Assembly (NCBI GenBank): GCA_013396655.1 | Contig: WBMV01005149.1 | Location: 215,954-279,953, forward strand | Source of the DNA: Campylorhamphus procurvoides | Lineage: Eukaryota > Chordata > Aves > Passeriformes > Dendrocolaptidae | Length of the DNA stretch: 64,000 nt | Direction: 5' to 3' | Shown here: positions 1 to 11,534 of the stretch, piece after piece | Numbering within the stretch: position 1 is the stretch's first letter | Layout: every line of letters begins with the position of its first letter | Position numbers and translations under genes: made by a program | Notes under the pieces: model-generated | The model's database searches: none | What the model was told of the DNA's origin: nothing | Seen by the model: the letters and a program-made list of their open reading frames with translations, nothing else

Positions 1-262
1 TTTACAATTAATTAATGTATTGTAGCTTTAGTTCAAAGGATAAAATGAAGAAATTAAGCATTTTGACCTACAACATATTGCATTTAATTGGTTTGTGGGT
101 TGGTTGGCATCCTTGTCTTTGTTGTTGGAGGGTTGAAGAGAAAAGAAAAAGGAACTACCCAGACAATTGGGGCATAAAAGATTTTCGGAAATTCTCAGGC
201 ACAGAGGAACAACTCCCGTGCCCAAGGGAGGTTTAAGGAGCCCCAGTTGTGTGCTGGCTCAC

Positions 263-3200
263 CTTATAGAGGCCGAAGCAGGGGTGTGCCCAGGGGGGCT
301 GTGCTGCCGTGCTGGGCTGCCCCTCCAGCTCCAGGGCAGCCTCCCCGTTGTGGGAGCTCTTGTCGGAGTCGCTGTGGCCGGAGCCGCAGCCGGAGTCGGA
401 GTCCGACAGCTCGGGGTCCTTGTCCTTGTCCTTGTCCCTGCCCGGCGCGGGGGGCACGGCCGGGCTCTGTCTCACCAGCAGCTGAACGATGTCGTTGAGC
501 CCCACGCTGTAATCGAAAAGGGAGTGACCATCTTCCATCTGCAGGAAAGCACCAAACCAGCTGGTTATTCCCTTCCCCCAGCTCTGCCGGGCCCACCCGC
601 CCGGCCTGCCCAGGCGCTCGCCACGTGCCAACAACACCACATGGCTCCAGAACCACTCACAGTCCCCAACGGGGCAGCTCTTCCCCAGCACAGTCACTGT
701 TACATTGCTATTCTTACTATTTCCTTACTTTTTGCCTTACCTTTCACAATGACCCCACAAGCTACAAGGACAAGGCTTCCACGCTGCCATGGACTTGTTA
801 CCAGACTAAGCCACAGGCACTAATTCATCTGAGAAGTTTTGCAGCACATTCTCTAGAAATAGCAATTCTGGGGAAGAAGAACTTAAAGAACTACCAACCC
901 CCAACATTCCCATCAGGATTTGAAGGTAATTCCATGTTATCTACAACCTCAAAAAGAGACCATTTCTTCCTTAATTCAGACCCATCCTGAGCGCTGACAC
1001 AGACTGGTCTTTATATTGCAACTGTGTGTGATCCAGGCCATTGTTACCCCATCTCCTCTAATTGTGGCTTTGAGTAGAAGCCAAAGAGTTCATCACCCAC
1101 TTTCTCAGAGCAAACACACAATTTTTCCATTGAAAGTAAAATCAAAAAGGCCCAATTCAACTTGAAACTGCCCAATCTCTCTTTGGCATAGACAGGCGTG
1201 CCCTAATTTTAGAACCTCTCTAATTCTAAGAGTTTATTTGGCAAGTCTGGCACTGTATGTAGTCAAATCAGGACCCTGCCCCGCAAAAAGAGAAGTACAG
1301 AGGCACAAATAGGGCTCTCAGTCACCTCTCAGGAGCACAACCATTTTAGGGTTAACATGTAAGAGTGGAGCCCATGGAGCAGTCAGAAGTTCAGACAAGC
1401 TTCCCCACATATTTAAGGTCTGACTAAGAAATTATACAGGAAATGATCGTCCCCTTCCAGCTCAAACCACGAGAAAAAGCAATCCCTGGAGCTTTGTTCT
1501 CTATCAGGGGGAAGCAGAGCAAAACCACAAAAATTTACACTTCACAGGAATCACTCTGATAATTCAATTCTGATTTATGGCATCAAATGCCTACGGAACA
1601 ATCCCTGGAAATCTGACTGCACAGGAAGCTATCTGGGCTTTTGTTGGTTCAGAGATGAAAACCCCTCAAGACACACAAGAACACCCCAGAAATGGGTTGT
1701 TTCTCCTGAACCAAGAGATGTGTCCCAAACGTGGGAACAGCATCAGCACAGGACACGAGTGACAACAGGTGCAAACTGAAATGGGACAGGAAACCACAGG
1801 AGCTCAAAGGACAAGGGAAAGAAGCGCCAAGGACTGAAGAGAACCCTCAAACAAAGGAGACAGGTTTCAACTGACAACTCATTTTCCAACCCCGTTTGCA
1901 AATCTTAATAAGAAATCGAACATCTCCAGGGATTCAAAAAACCAGCTAAACCCACCAGTCCTTCAGAGATGTTACACCTTCCCAAAAGCCTCTTTCTGTA
2001 CTGCAACTGGTACCTGAGCTTGTTAAATGGAAGCTAAGCCAGATGTATTTCCACATCCTACACTCACACTGCTAACTATGACACACAGTTGTGATCTGGA
2101 GCCTGCCTAAGATGGAGGGAAAGGTGGAAAAAACAACTCAAACTGTCCCTCTCCAGCCAACTCAGGATTCTCTCTGAAATTAAACCCTTTGGTCAGCCAA
2201 GTACCAGTTCAGGAGTTTCTCCAGCATGAAGGTGTTTCAGCACAGGATTAAACAGGATATGGAAAATGTATTAGAAAGCAGCTTCAGTTAACTTTAATGC
2301 TGAGTTGGGTACTGCTTAACTCACAGGGAGGAAAACAGTTGTACACCAGTGACCATAAATACACTGCTGAGACCATAAAGCACCACTGAGCTGCTCAGCA
2401 TCCTGTACCCAAAGAGATTTTGATGTCAGGGCTGAAGAGCTTCAACACCACGAGCTGCTCACCCCGACTTACACGGGAAAATGGGACTGTGCACCAAAAC
2501 TTGCGAGACAAACACTTTAAGCACTTCAAAGGCCACAAAAAGCCCCGGCAATTCTCAGACACTTTGCAAAGGCGATGTCAGGGCAGAAAAGCAACACATT
2601 TGATGGAAAACAACGGGAAAAGCACAGAATGTGGTGCAAACCCACGGGGGGGCACCAGATGGCAGCAGAACACGCCCTTTCCACGCGACGGCAGAGGAAC
2701 CGATTTAAAAATAAATAAACACCCCGAACACAAATAAATGAATGAATTTAAAGAAAACAAACAAGTTAAAAACGAGTCAATCAAAAAGGAATTGACGAAC
2801 TAAAAAGGCATTGACGAATTAGGAAGGAATTGACAAATTAGGAAGGCATTGACGAATTAGGAAGGAATGAATGAATTTTTGAAAGGAATAAATGAATTAG
2901 AAAGGAATAAATGAATTAGGACGGAATTGATGAATTTTTGAAAGGAATTGATGAATTTTTGAATGGAATTGATGAATTTTTGAAAGGAATGAACGAATTA
3001 GGACAGAATAAATGAATTTTTGAAAGGAATGAATGAATTAGGAAGGAATGGATGAATTTTTGAAGGGAATGAATGAATTTTGGAAAGGCAGTGAGTGCCC
3101 ACAGCAGAGGAGGAGCCCGGGCCCGGCAGTACCTGCTTGCCGCGGTAGAAGAGGCGCTGCTGCTGGGGCTCCACGGAGAACACCTCGTGGATCCGCAGGC

Positions 3201-3285
3201 GCAGCTCCTGCACCTTGGTGAGCTTGGACAGCGAGTCCACACGGCGAGTCTCGCTGCCGTCCATGGTGCGCACCTGGATCCACAT
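263..3285 (-). CDS. UHRF1: UHRF1, first two coding exons (partial gene)
   Basis: UHRF1 is the nuclear E3 ubiquitin ligase that reads hemimethylated CpG and H3K9me3 and recruits DNMT1 after replication. Two coding exons are seen on the minus strand. Exon A, 3285-3133, encodes residues 1-51, beginning [10 protein letters not shown] and ending in LFYRGKQ before a GTACTG donor. Exon B, 538-263, encodes residues 52-143, starting [10 protein letters not shown] after a pyrimidine tract and CAG, and ending GLYK before a GTGAGC donor. Both are phase 0 and together cover the ubiquitin-like domain (about 1-75) and the acidic, Ser-rich linker (PELSDSDSG) up to the tandem Tudor domain. The linker holds a short Asp-Lys run (DKDKDKD) from a hexanucleotide repeat at about 417-440. 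The Tudor, PHD, SRA and RING exons lie left of base 1. Start and splice sites agree with human UHRF1 as I recall it. Identification is firm. Confidence 0.95.
539..3132 (-). other. UHRF1 intron between coding exons 1 and 2
   Basis: This 2.6 kb intron lies between the donor at 3132 and the acceptor at 539. Apart from the tandem repeat at about 2740-3085 I see no second gene, RNA or recognisable mobile element. Small open frames here lack coding character. Confidence 0.8.
2740..3085. repeat. Minisatellite in UHRF1 intron, about 21-bp unit
   Basis: An AT-rich tandem array just inside the first UHRF1 intron. The clearest copies, about 2930-2993, are 21 bp each and read GGAATTGATGAATTTTTGAA plus one base. 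Flanking copies are degenerate variants with GGAATGAATGAATTAGGAA. Because 21 is a multiple of three, the array gives an open frame with a seven-residue period, which is not a gene. It ends about 50 bp from the coding exon. Confidence 0.85.
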
Positions 3286-3501
3286 GGCGAGGGCGCTGCG
3301 GGGCTGCGGAGGGAGGGCGGTGAGGGGATGGCAGGGGGGGATGGAGGGATGGCAGTGCAGCAGGGGATGCGGCGGGGCCGGCGGGGCCGCTGTCGGTGCC
3401 GCTGTCGATGGGGCCGGCCCAGCCCCAGTCCCGGCCCCACTCCCAGTCCCAGTCCCAGTCTCGGCCCCGGCCCCGCCCCCCTCACGCGCTGCCCTCACGC
3501 C

Positions 3502-3538
3502 ATTGGTCCGCGGCCCGGCCGGCTCGCGCGCTGATTGG
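3502..3538 (-). promoter_or_regulatory. UHRF1 promoter with paired CCAAT boxes
   Basis: The GC-rich stretch upstream of the UHRF1 ATG holds two CCAAT boxes in UHRF1 orientation (ATTGG on the plus strand at 3502-3506 and 3534-3538), 32 bp apart. Paired CCAAT boxes about three helical turns apart are typical of NF-Y-driven cell-cycle promoters. The region is CpG-dense, and no TATA box is seen before the gap at 3567. The 5' UTR and any first non-coding exon cannot be placed exactly. Confidence 0.55.
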
Positions 3539-3566
3539 CCGCTCGGGGCCGGCCCCGCCCCCCCGC

Positions 3567-4016
3567 NNNNNNNNNNNNNNNNNNNNNNNNNNNNNNNNNN
3601 NNNNNNNNNNNNNNNNNNNNNNNNNNNNNNNNNNNNNNNNNNNNNNNNNNNNNNNNNNNNNNNNNNNNNNNNNNNNNNNNNNNNNNNNNNNNNNNNNNNN
3701 NNNNNNNNNNNNNNNNNNNNNNNNNNNNNNNNNNNNNNNNNNNNNNNNNNNNNNNNNNNNNNNNNNNNNNNNNNNNNNNNNNNNNNNNNNNNNNNNNNNN
3801 NNNNNNNNNNNNNNNNNNNNNNNNNNNNNNNNNNNNNNNNNNNNNNNNNNNNNNNNNNNNNNNNNNNNNNNNNNNNNNNNNNNNNNNNNNNNNNNNNNNN
3901 NNNNNNNNNNNNNNNNNNNNNNNNNNNNNNNNNNNNNNNNNNNNNNNNNNNNNNNNNNNNNNNNNNNNNNNNNNNNNNNNNNNNNNNNNNNNNNNNNNNN
4001 NNNNNNNNNNNNNNNN
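3567..4016. other. Assembly gap (450 N)
   Basis: A run of N interrupts the CpG island at the UHRF1 5' end. Both flanks are extremely GC-rich, so the missing bases are probably a sequencing dropout. It may hide the transcription start or a divergent transcript. Confidence 0.99.
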
Positions 4017-4377
4017 GAGGGGGGTTTGGGGTGGGGGGGACACGGGAGAACACCGCTGGGACCGGGATTGGGAAAACACCGCCGGGACCGGGATCGCCCC
4101 CCGGCACCCGGCCCGGCGCCCCCCGCCCCACTGCGCGGGGGTGGCACGGCACAAACCCCCCCAAGAGCCCCAAGCGCCGGGATCCATCCCCAGCCCCTCC
4201 CGGAGCACACGGTGCCCGTTATTGTCCCAAAAACCGGCCCCCGGAGAGCCCCGGGGGAAGGGGAGACCCCCAGGACCCCCCCTGTGATGACCCAGCGCTC
4301 CCCACCCAAAGGGTCCTGTCCCCCCGGGGGGCTCCGGGCCCTACCGAGCCCTGGGGGGCTCCGGGCCCTACCCTGAG

Positions 4378-4461
4378 TGAATAAACCGAATAATCCTGGT
4401 AATGGTGCGAATAAACCGAATAATCCGAATAAACGGAATAATCGGAATAATCCAAATAATC
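4378..4461. repeat. Short AT-rich tandem repeat (GAATAAnCC-type)
   Basis: Degenerate tandem copies of a 9-10 bp unit such as GAATAAACC and GAATAATCC sit within otherwise GC-rich sequence downstream of the gap. No function is apparent. Confidence 0.7.
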
Positions 4462-5212
4462 CACAAAAGGACTCTAACTCCCCAGGCCGAGAGCTCCAGG
4501 GGGCTTCTGGGGGTCGTGTAGGGCCCTGCTCCTGGAAACGTGGCCTGGGTGACACGGCCGGGCCGCGTGGGCCGACAGAAAGGAGGACGTTTGTCCCCAA
4601 AACTGGTGCTACGAGGAGATCAAAACTGAAAACATTTGCTCCAAAGCCCCAGTGGATGGGGTGAGCCAAGAGGCCCCGAGAAGGGTTGGCTTGGACAGAA
4701 GGACAAAAGCAGGAACACTGGTGGTCGGGGTGGGGGAGACGCCGGGTGGGGAGCGGCAATGGCGCTGCCGGAACAGCTCCGGAGCCGCCGCCGGACAAAG
4801 GAGCACGAGGCGCGGCAGCAAAGCCGGGGAGGGCCGTGTGTGCCGTGGGCTCCCCCCCAGCACGCCCACTGAGCTCACCTCGGGCACCACAAACACCGAA
4901 ATTCGGCGCCTGCGGAGCACACACACGGTGGCACCTCTGCCAGGCTCCGCTGCTTGCCGGGATGTGCCGGGGATCGCACGGACCAGCCACGGATCCCAGC
5001 CTGGAAGTGGCCGGCCTAGGTCAGGTCGGAGCCGAAGGTTTGGTTGTGTCGGTGCACAAAGCCGTGGTTCTGACCTCTGACCTGCAGCAGTCAGGCCTCA
5101 TTTCCTCCCGCAGCCCAAGGCTCTGCCTTGCCACAGTCATTTTTATCCCTTGGAGATGCACTGGAGGCTTAACCTTGACCTACCACGGCCTGAGAGGGCT
5201 CTGGGATGTTAC

Positions 5213-5553
5213 AGACCTGGCAGGGACAATATCTTCCCAATGTCCCATCTAAACCTGCCCTCTGGCAGTGAGAAGCCATTCCTTGTGTCCTGACCCTTCA
5301 TCCTTTGTCCCAAGTCCCTCTCCAGCTCTCCTGGAGCCCCTTTAGGCCCTGGAAGGGGCTCTCAGGTCTCCCCGGAGCCTTCTCTTCTCCCGGTGAGCAC
5401 CCCCAGCTCTCCCAGCTTGGCTCCAGAGCAGGGGGGCTCCAGCCCTGGAGCAGCTCCGTGGCCTCCTCTGGACTCTCCAGCAGTGCCACGTCCTCCTGCT
5501 GTTGTTCCCCAGGGCTGGAGGCAGCTCTGCAGGTGGGGTGTCACCAGAGACCC
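5213..5553 (-). mobile_element. CR1 LINE fragment
   Basis: Reverse-complement CR1 sequence. It includes the diagnostic stretch for not more than ten-fold degenerate copies (CCCTCTGGCAGTGAGAAGCC), followed by the CAGGTCTCCCCGGAGCC and CAGCTCTCCCAGC segments shared with the copy at 21418-21870. It is 5'-truncated and non-coding. Confidence 0.75.
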
Positions 5554-7127
5554 CTGTTAGGGTCCCATCTCATGCCCATTTAACCCCCACACACGTCCTC
5601 TTCCCCATCACAGCAGAGGAACGTGGCCTTACTGTGAGACACGGACTGCTCAAGCTCCGGCCAGTTCTAAGGAAGGAGCATCCCTGGAACCCCCAGAGTC
5701 AGGAAACAACAGCCCCCACTTTCCAGAGAAACGTTTACTCATTCAGTGAATCCCCACACTGCAAACACAGTGCTGCATCCTACACACTCTTCAGCTGGGG
5801 CCCCAGATCACTTAAAATAAGGCTCATTTCTAGATCATTCTAGTAGTGGAACATTGATTTCATCAGAGGTTAAATTATTTACACTCTGCCTTTAAGGTCC
5901 CCTCTTGCACTAAGGCTTTAGTAGCTTACACAGAGCTCAGTGTCAGTGAGATAAAGCCCTGGGAGCATCAGGTGTCCACAAACTGTCAGAGTAAAGAACA
6001 TTGGTTATGCTGCAGTGATGAGTTATATTTTCCTCCCTTTTGGACTGTTTTGGGCTTTTCTTTTCTTTTGGAGTTCCAATTCTGATTGAAAACACTGTCT
6101 TGCCATCTGGTAAGTGCCCCATGCTGTGAGGAAACAATATGGGTTCTGCCAGCAGGGAGATCCTGTTCAGTTTAGGGAAACTTAAAGAGTTGTTGAATTC
6201 ATTTCCCAAGAGATGCACTTAGCAAGGCAAAGTTCTAACAGTCTCCCAGCCCATGGGACTCTTGGTCAAAGTGAAGTTTGAGGAGAAACCAAAGCCCAGG
6301 CCTGTACACAAGAATGACCAGCTGATTAAAACAAGTCTTGGGTGAAGAAGAATTATAAAAGTAGTAATAGTAATGATAATAATACTAATAATAGTAATGA
6401 AAAGGAGAAAGAGAGGAATAAACCCCAAGAGAAACATGAGCTGCACACCAGTTACTCAGCACCCACTGACCAGTGCCCAGCTCATCCCACAGCAGCAGCT
6501 GGTCCGACCCCTTCCCAGTTTCTGTGCTGGGCAGGATGTTTATGGAATGGAATATCCCTCTGAGCAGTTTGGGTCAGTTGTCCTGGCTGTGCTCCCCCCC
6601 AGCTCCTTGTGCCTCTGCTCACTGGCAGAGCCTGGGAAAGTGAAAAGTCCTTGGTTCAGAGTAAGCACAACTCAGCAACAACTCCAACATCAGTCTGTTA
6701 TCAACATTATTCCCATACCAAATCCAAAACACAGCCCTGGACCAGCTACTGGGAAGAAAATTAACTCTATCCCAGCCAAACCCAGGACACAGGCAGTGAC
6801 ATTTATGCTTTTACATGTGTAAATACATGTTGCCAAGGCCAAGGGATGACTCAGGCGTGTCACACACAGCACAGTGAGGAGCCCTCCCCCAGGGGAAGCA
6901 GAGGGGCCCACAGGGAAGGGAAGGGAAGGGGAAGCAGAGCAGGTGTGTTCCAGTTCCCACGTGCTCTGGGATGATACAGAGTCACCCAGGAACTCCCTGG
7001 ATTCCACCTTCCTCTCCCTCCATTCAAGACCCTGTGGTGATGGAAGCAGAACAAAAAGTGTGTTCCCACTGCTGCTTCAGCAGAGATTCTGGAATTCTTT
7101 GGATTCCTGAGAGAAAAACATCTTTGT

Positions 7128-7352
7128 TTGAGGTTTAGGTTGGATCTCAGAAAAGGGTCCTTCCCCCAGAGGGTGGTGGGCACTGCCCAGGCTCCCCAGG
7201 GCAGTGGGCACGGCCCCGAGGCTGCCAGAGCTCCAGGAGGGTTTGGACAATGGGACAGGGACAGGGTGGGATTGTTGGGGTGTCTGTGCAGGGCCAGGAC
7301 TTGGACTGATGATCTTTGGGGGTTCCTTCCCACCCAGCATATTCTGTGATGA
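7128..7352 (+). mobile_element. CR1 LINE 3' fragment
   Basis: Forward CR1 3' sequence running from a GGTTTAGGTTGGATCTCAG start through CCCCCAGAGGGTGGTGGGCA to a terminal CATATTCTGTGATG. It is closely related to the reverse copy at 58155-58400 and carries no ORF. Confidence 0.8.
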
Positions 7353-7886
7353 GTGGCAAAACAGATTAAAAAAATACATTTAAAAGATATGATTCGTTTT
7401 ACACTCGCCTGTCCTGTGTGAGACCTTCAGCACTTCCCCAAAGACCAAAATGAAGCAGATGATGCTGGAGTCCTGGGCAAATGCTGCCCTCCTTAATGCT
7501 CTTACATCTTCCAAAATCCCTGGGGTAAAGCTGGCCAGACTGCAAGCCTGAGGAGCTCAAAGCAGGGCTGTGTCCCTGGGGCAGGAAGAGAAGGGATCTC
7601 TGCAATGGCCCGAGATGGAGGGCACACATTGAGCAGGCCCAGGTGATGTGCCTTCCCTCATCTACCAAACCAAGCAGCACTACATGACCCCACCTCACCT
7701 CTGCCCCAGGTGCAAGAGCAGCAGCAGAGGGAGGAGCAGCTGGGCATGTAGGAAACCATCCTGCAGGCTGAAAAGCAGCAGAAAGGTGAACTGGAATACT
7801 GGGAGAGCAGCCAGGAACCATCAGGCTGTTCCCTTCCACGAGGGCAGAGCAGCTGGAAGGGGAGCAGAGCTGGAGGAACCCAGGGG

Positions 7887-7968
7887 AGCTGCTGGAAGGG
7901 AAGAAGGGCTGGAGAACCCTCCAGGGTAGCTGCTGGAAGGGAAGAAGGGCTGGAGAACCCTCCAGGGT
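7887..7968 (+). repeat. Two-copy 41-bp tandem repeat
   Basis: Two nearly perfect adjacent copies of a 41-bp unit begin AGCTGCTGGAAGGGAAGAAG, at 7887 and 7928. A diverged partial copy lies just upstream. The repeat explains the repetitive open frames on both strands here. Confidence 0.85.
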
Positions 7969-10865
7969 TACTGGGAATCCAGGCACAGGAGACAGGAGAG
8001 TCGTGCTGGGACTCCTGCAGAGGGAGGGCAGCAGAGAGCTGCAGCATGTCCTGAACCAGGAGAATGCTCTGAAGCACCAGGAGGGTTGGTTGGGAGGCAG
8101 GAGCGGGGCAGAAGCTTTTGGTGTCCCTGGAGGGTTGTTTTCAGAAGGCCATGGCACTTCGAGGGCTGTTGCCTTCAGAGATCGTCAGGCACAGACTGCT
8201 GACAGAGACTGGGCAGGGCAGGATCCCACAGGGAATCCCCTCCTGGCTCCATCGCTCTGCTCTGGACCCTGACCAGCACTGCTGGACCATCTCAACGTTC
8301 CTCCCCATGGGGGCTCGGCCAGGGCTGCTCCAACGAGCACCAAAAACCTCTGTGGTGCAGGAAGGTGGAGCATGAGGGGCAAGAAAGAGTTCTTTGAGGT
8401 GATGTGAGCTGCTGGAACTATTTCTGCCACCACTTCCCCAAGGACCACACAGGAAAATGGTGCAGGAGAGGAAAACAGGACCATGAGGATGCTGATTCTC
8501 TGGGCAGTGAAGAGATGGGCTGTGATGGCTCAGCATGGCAATGAGTGACCCTGAGCCAAACCTGTCCCCTCAGAGGGCTCCAGACCAGCCTGTGCTGCAG
8601 CTCCTGGAGCTCAGGGGTGCAGAGCTGCTCAGGCAGGTTGCTGGGAGCCCAAGGGCTCTGCTTGGCTTAACTCAGGAGCAGAAGCAAAGCAGCACATGCC
8701 TCAGCCCTGAATCAGCAGCCCTCGTGCCTGTTCCTGCCCTGGGACGGGTGACCACGGGCTCCTGGCAGGGACTCATGGACTGAATGCCAGGGAGGACCAG
8801 GGACATCATTTCCGTCACAGCAGGTAGAGAGCTCTGGGGTCACGTGTGGCCTCTGATCCCCAAAGGGACAATGTTGAGCTGTGACACAGCACAGGGCAGG
8901 GAAAGGAGCTGCTCCCAACAGTGGGGACCCAACAGAAGGGGCTGACCCTCCAGATCTTCCCCATCCCTGCAGGTTTTGTGCTCGACAGAAACCCAAGCAG
9001 GACTGGGACAACTGAGAAGCACAAGGCTGGGCAGGCCCTGTCCCCAGGCAGAGCCAGGAGGCAGCTGCAAGGAGAGCTCAAGAGCAGCTGCACAAGGAGG
9101 GCATCTCCTGGCTCCTGACAGGTCCAGGGGTGGGGTTTCCACCTGGGCATCACCTGGAGGATCCTGCCCCGTGTCCCAACACAGGGCTGCAGCTCCTGAC
9201 ACGATGCTGCCCGAGGCCAGTGTGCTCCAGCCCACACAGCTCCCCTTCCCTTCCCTTCCCTTCCCCAAACGTGTTCCTCCACTTCCTCCTACGCCCTTCC
9301 CACGCCCACCAAAGCTTTTAATGCTGGTTTTATCTCGGATTTAAATCTGTGGCTTTTACAACAGTAACAGGGCCCACAGAGATGATGGTGCAAAGCTTTG
9401 CTCTGCAATCCCCCAAATTCAGTGCTCTGACCCTGTTCTACCACCAAGCAGGAGCTCTGAGCATCAGTGTTTTATCCTGCTACCAAAGCCACACATTAGA
9501 TATTAAACACTGCCTAGTTAATTATAATTAACACTTGTGTTAATGTGGCAGCTGCCACTTCTGCTGGCATTTCTCTGTGTTCCACTGCAGCCACATGAAG
9601 GGGCATCATGTATCACCCAGGTGATGAAATACAACCTGTCTCATGAGACTTTCACCATCCCCACCACAACTGGCCCACTTGGACACTTCACACACATGAA
9701 CAAGAGGCAAAAACTACAATTTGTAGCTGGGGAAGCTCAGAGTGGACTTTGGGAACTGCTGCTTCTTTAGGAGCACAATGTCCTACTCAGATCCAATGGA
9801 TCCCATACTCAGAGAGGCCATGGGAGATTTCAAAGGCTCAGCCAGAATCCACAGTCCACCTGGCCTGGCAGCAGGCTGGAATTCCTGACCTCCAGAGGCC
9901 TTTTCATGCTAAGTCTGACAGGATGGGGATTCCTTCCAACCTCAAAGCTCAGCAGTGACAATTGTCTACATTTTTGTCTGCTTAACAGCACATTTCCAAA
10001 ACCCCTCCTGATCCACTGCCTTCATGGCAATACAGAAACAGACCCAAGGTCTCCTGCATTCACTGCCCAAAAACAAGTGACTCAGTTTAATAGCTTTAGA
10101 AGACTTCAGATAATTCTTACCTGTGCCTCAGTTTCCTCCCCCACTGATCTTGCAAACAGACAACAGGAAGCTTAACTGATGTTTTCAAACCAGTTTTTGA
10201 GAGCTGAAGATGAAAAGGCACAAGTGGAAAAGAAAAGCATTAACTGGAGTTTTTGGTATTTGTTATAGCTATTAAAACTCCCCAGAGTGCTGCATTGCTG
10301 GGCCCTCTGCAAGTATGAAAATAAAAATCAACTCCTATCTGGGAAAATGGCAGCAAACTGGAGAAAGAGGAGGTTTCCCCACCAGGTATTTGCTGGAGCC
10401 AAGAAGGGGCTGAGGGGGGTAGAGGCTCCCTGGGGAGGCACAGAACCTGTGCTGCAGCAGAGGAGGGATGTGCCCGGAAAACACCAGGGCTGAGCGATGT
10501 GTTCACACCACAAACTCCATGTCCTGCTTCCCTGGGACTTCTGGTCACATCTGGGACACCCTGCAGGGAGCAGCCCCAGAGCAGCCCCCTGACCAGGGGC
10601 AAAGAGGGGCCCAGCTCCTGCCCCAGCACCCTCTTCCCAGGCAGCTCCAGGGCTTGGCCTGCAGCAGCAGGGCTTGGCCACAGAGCTGGCAGGAACAGTC
10701 ACTCCAGCCAGGCCTGCCCTGCCCCAGGACAGTGTTTGGGGTGCCATGGTGGCAGCAGGACCATCCACTCCGAGATGGAGCCAGGTGGGAAGCACAGGAG
10801 ACACGGCAATGGGAGCAGTGCCTGCAGCTGGGCCTGGGATGAGCCCAGTGCACAGAAACCTGGAA

Positions 10866-11014
10866 TGGTTCAGCTTGGAAGGGAGCTCTGGTGCTCATCC
10901 AGTCCAGCCTGCCTGCTCAAGCAGAGTCTCCTGGACACAATCAGGATTGTGTCCAGATGGCTTTTGGAAATCTCCAGAGGAGACTCCAAAGCCTCTCTGG
11001 GCAGCCAGGGCTCA
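10866..11014 (-). mobile_element. CR1 LINE 3' fragment near the perilipin promoter
   Basis: Reverse-oriented CR1 3' end, beginning near GGTTCAGCTTGGAAGGGAG and continuing through the CATCCAGTCCAGCCTGCC segment to CTCTCTGGGCAG. It ends about 40 bp from the first CCAAT box of the perilipin promoter, so it bounds the 5' regulatory region. Confidence 0.7.
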
Positions 11015-11054
11015 GTCACCAGGAGAATGATCCCTGTGGACATCCAGTGCNCCC

Positions 11055-11127
11055 ATTGGCCAGGCCCGTACCTGCACCCTCCCAATTGGCTCCCTCTGCT
11101 GCCCTTCAGCCCTTTGGGGTATTTATA
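11055..11127 (+). promoter_or_regulatory. Perilipin core promoter (CCAAT boxes and TATA)
   Basis: An inverted CCAAT box (ATTGG, 11055-11059), a palindromic CCAATTGG (11082-11089) and a TATA-like TATTTATA (11120-11127) are spaced as in a focused RNA polymerase II promoter. Initiation is predicted near 11150, and a GTAAGG donor follows at 11201. One unresolved base lies at 11051. Confidence 0.6.
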
Positions 11128-11149
11128 GGGCCGACGCCCAGTGCTCCCA

Positions 11150-11200
11150 GTCGTGCCAGTGCCGAGACCGGAGGAGCTGGGTGAGGTTTGGCTGAGCCAG
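11150..11200 (+). other. Perilipin non-coding exon 1 (predicted)
   Basis: Predicted from the TATA position to the strong donor CCAG/GTAAGG at 11201. It has no ATG. Splicing would go to the acceptor at 15120-15121 (CTTTCAG), 18 bases before the ATG. The true start site and donor choice (another GT lies near 11181) need transcript data. Confidence 0.45.
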
Positions 11201-11465
11201 GTAAGGCTGGGCTGAAGGGGAAGGGGGGCAGGTGTGGGGGGGTTTGTGACTTGTCTTGGAGCTGGGGGGACTCCCCAAGGTTCCTCCCTGCCGTCCCAGG
11301 GGCTCTGCAGTCCCTTTTCTCGGGGAGCTGTGTGTGCCCACGGGGCTTTGCCAGCTCTTTGGGAAATCAGGGAGCCGGGTGCTGCATCCCTGGGTGGGGT
11401 GTCTTGGCCTTTTGAGGCCTAAGGTGGTATTTTAGGGTGTCATGATGTGTCTTGGGGAAGGGCTG

Positions 11466-11534
11466 AAAGGTTTGGGGGCTGGAACGAGTTGGTCCTTAAG
11501 GTCCTTTCCAACCCAAACCATTCTGGGATTCAAA
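11466..11534 (+). mobile_element. CR1 LINE 3' tail
   Basis: A short forward CR1 terminus: GGTCCTTTCCAACCCAAACC followed by ATTCTGGGATTC. It is truncated to about 70 bp. Confidence 0.75.

Larger units (their letters stand above)
4017..11040. other. UHRF1-perilipin intergenic region
   Basis: About 7 kb between divergent genes. The first 1.1 kb (to about 5100) is GC-rich and continues the UHRF1 island. The rest holds CR1 pieces (5213-5553, 7128-7352, 10866-11014) and simple repeats: (AAT)n-like at about 6357-6405, CCCTT at 9242-9275, and a 41-bp tandem pair at 7887-7968. Open frames are short, broken or low complexity. ARRDC5, which lies here in human, was not recognised. Confidence 0.6.

Noticed and set aside
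3482..4990. Long open frames on both strands through the first gap
   Set aside because: The length comes from translating N as X and from GC-rich sequence poor in stops; no protein similarity on either side.
7399..8157. 252-codon minus-strand frame with repeated Pro/Phe/Gln/Leu segments
   Set aside because: Generated largely by the 41-bp tandem repeat and AG-rich sequence; no start context or homology.
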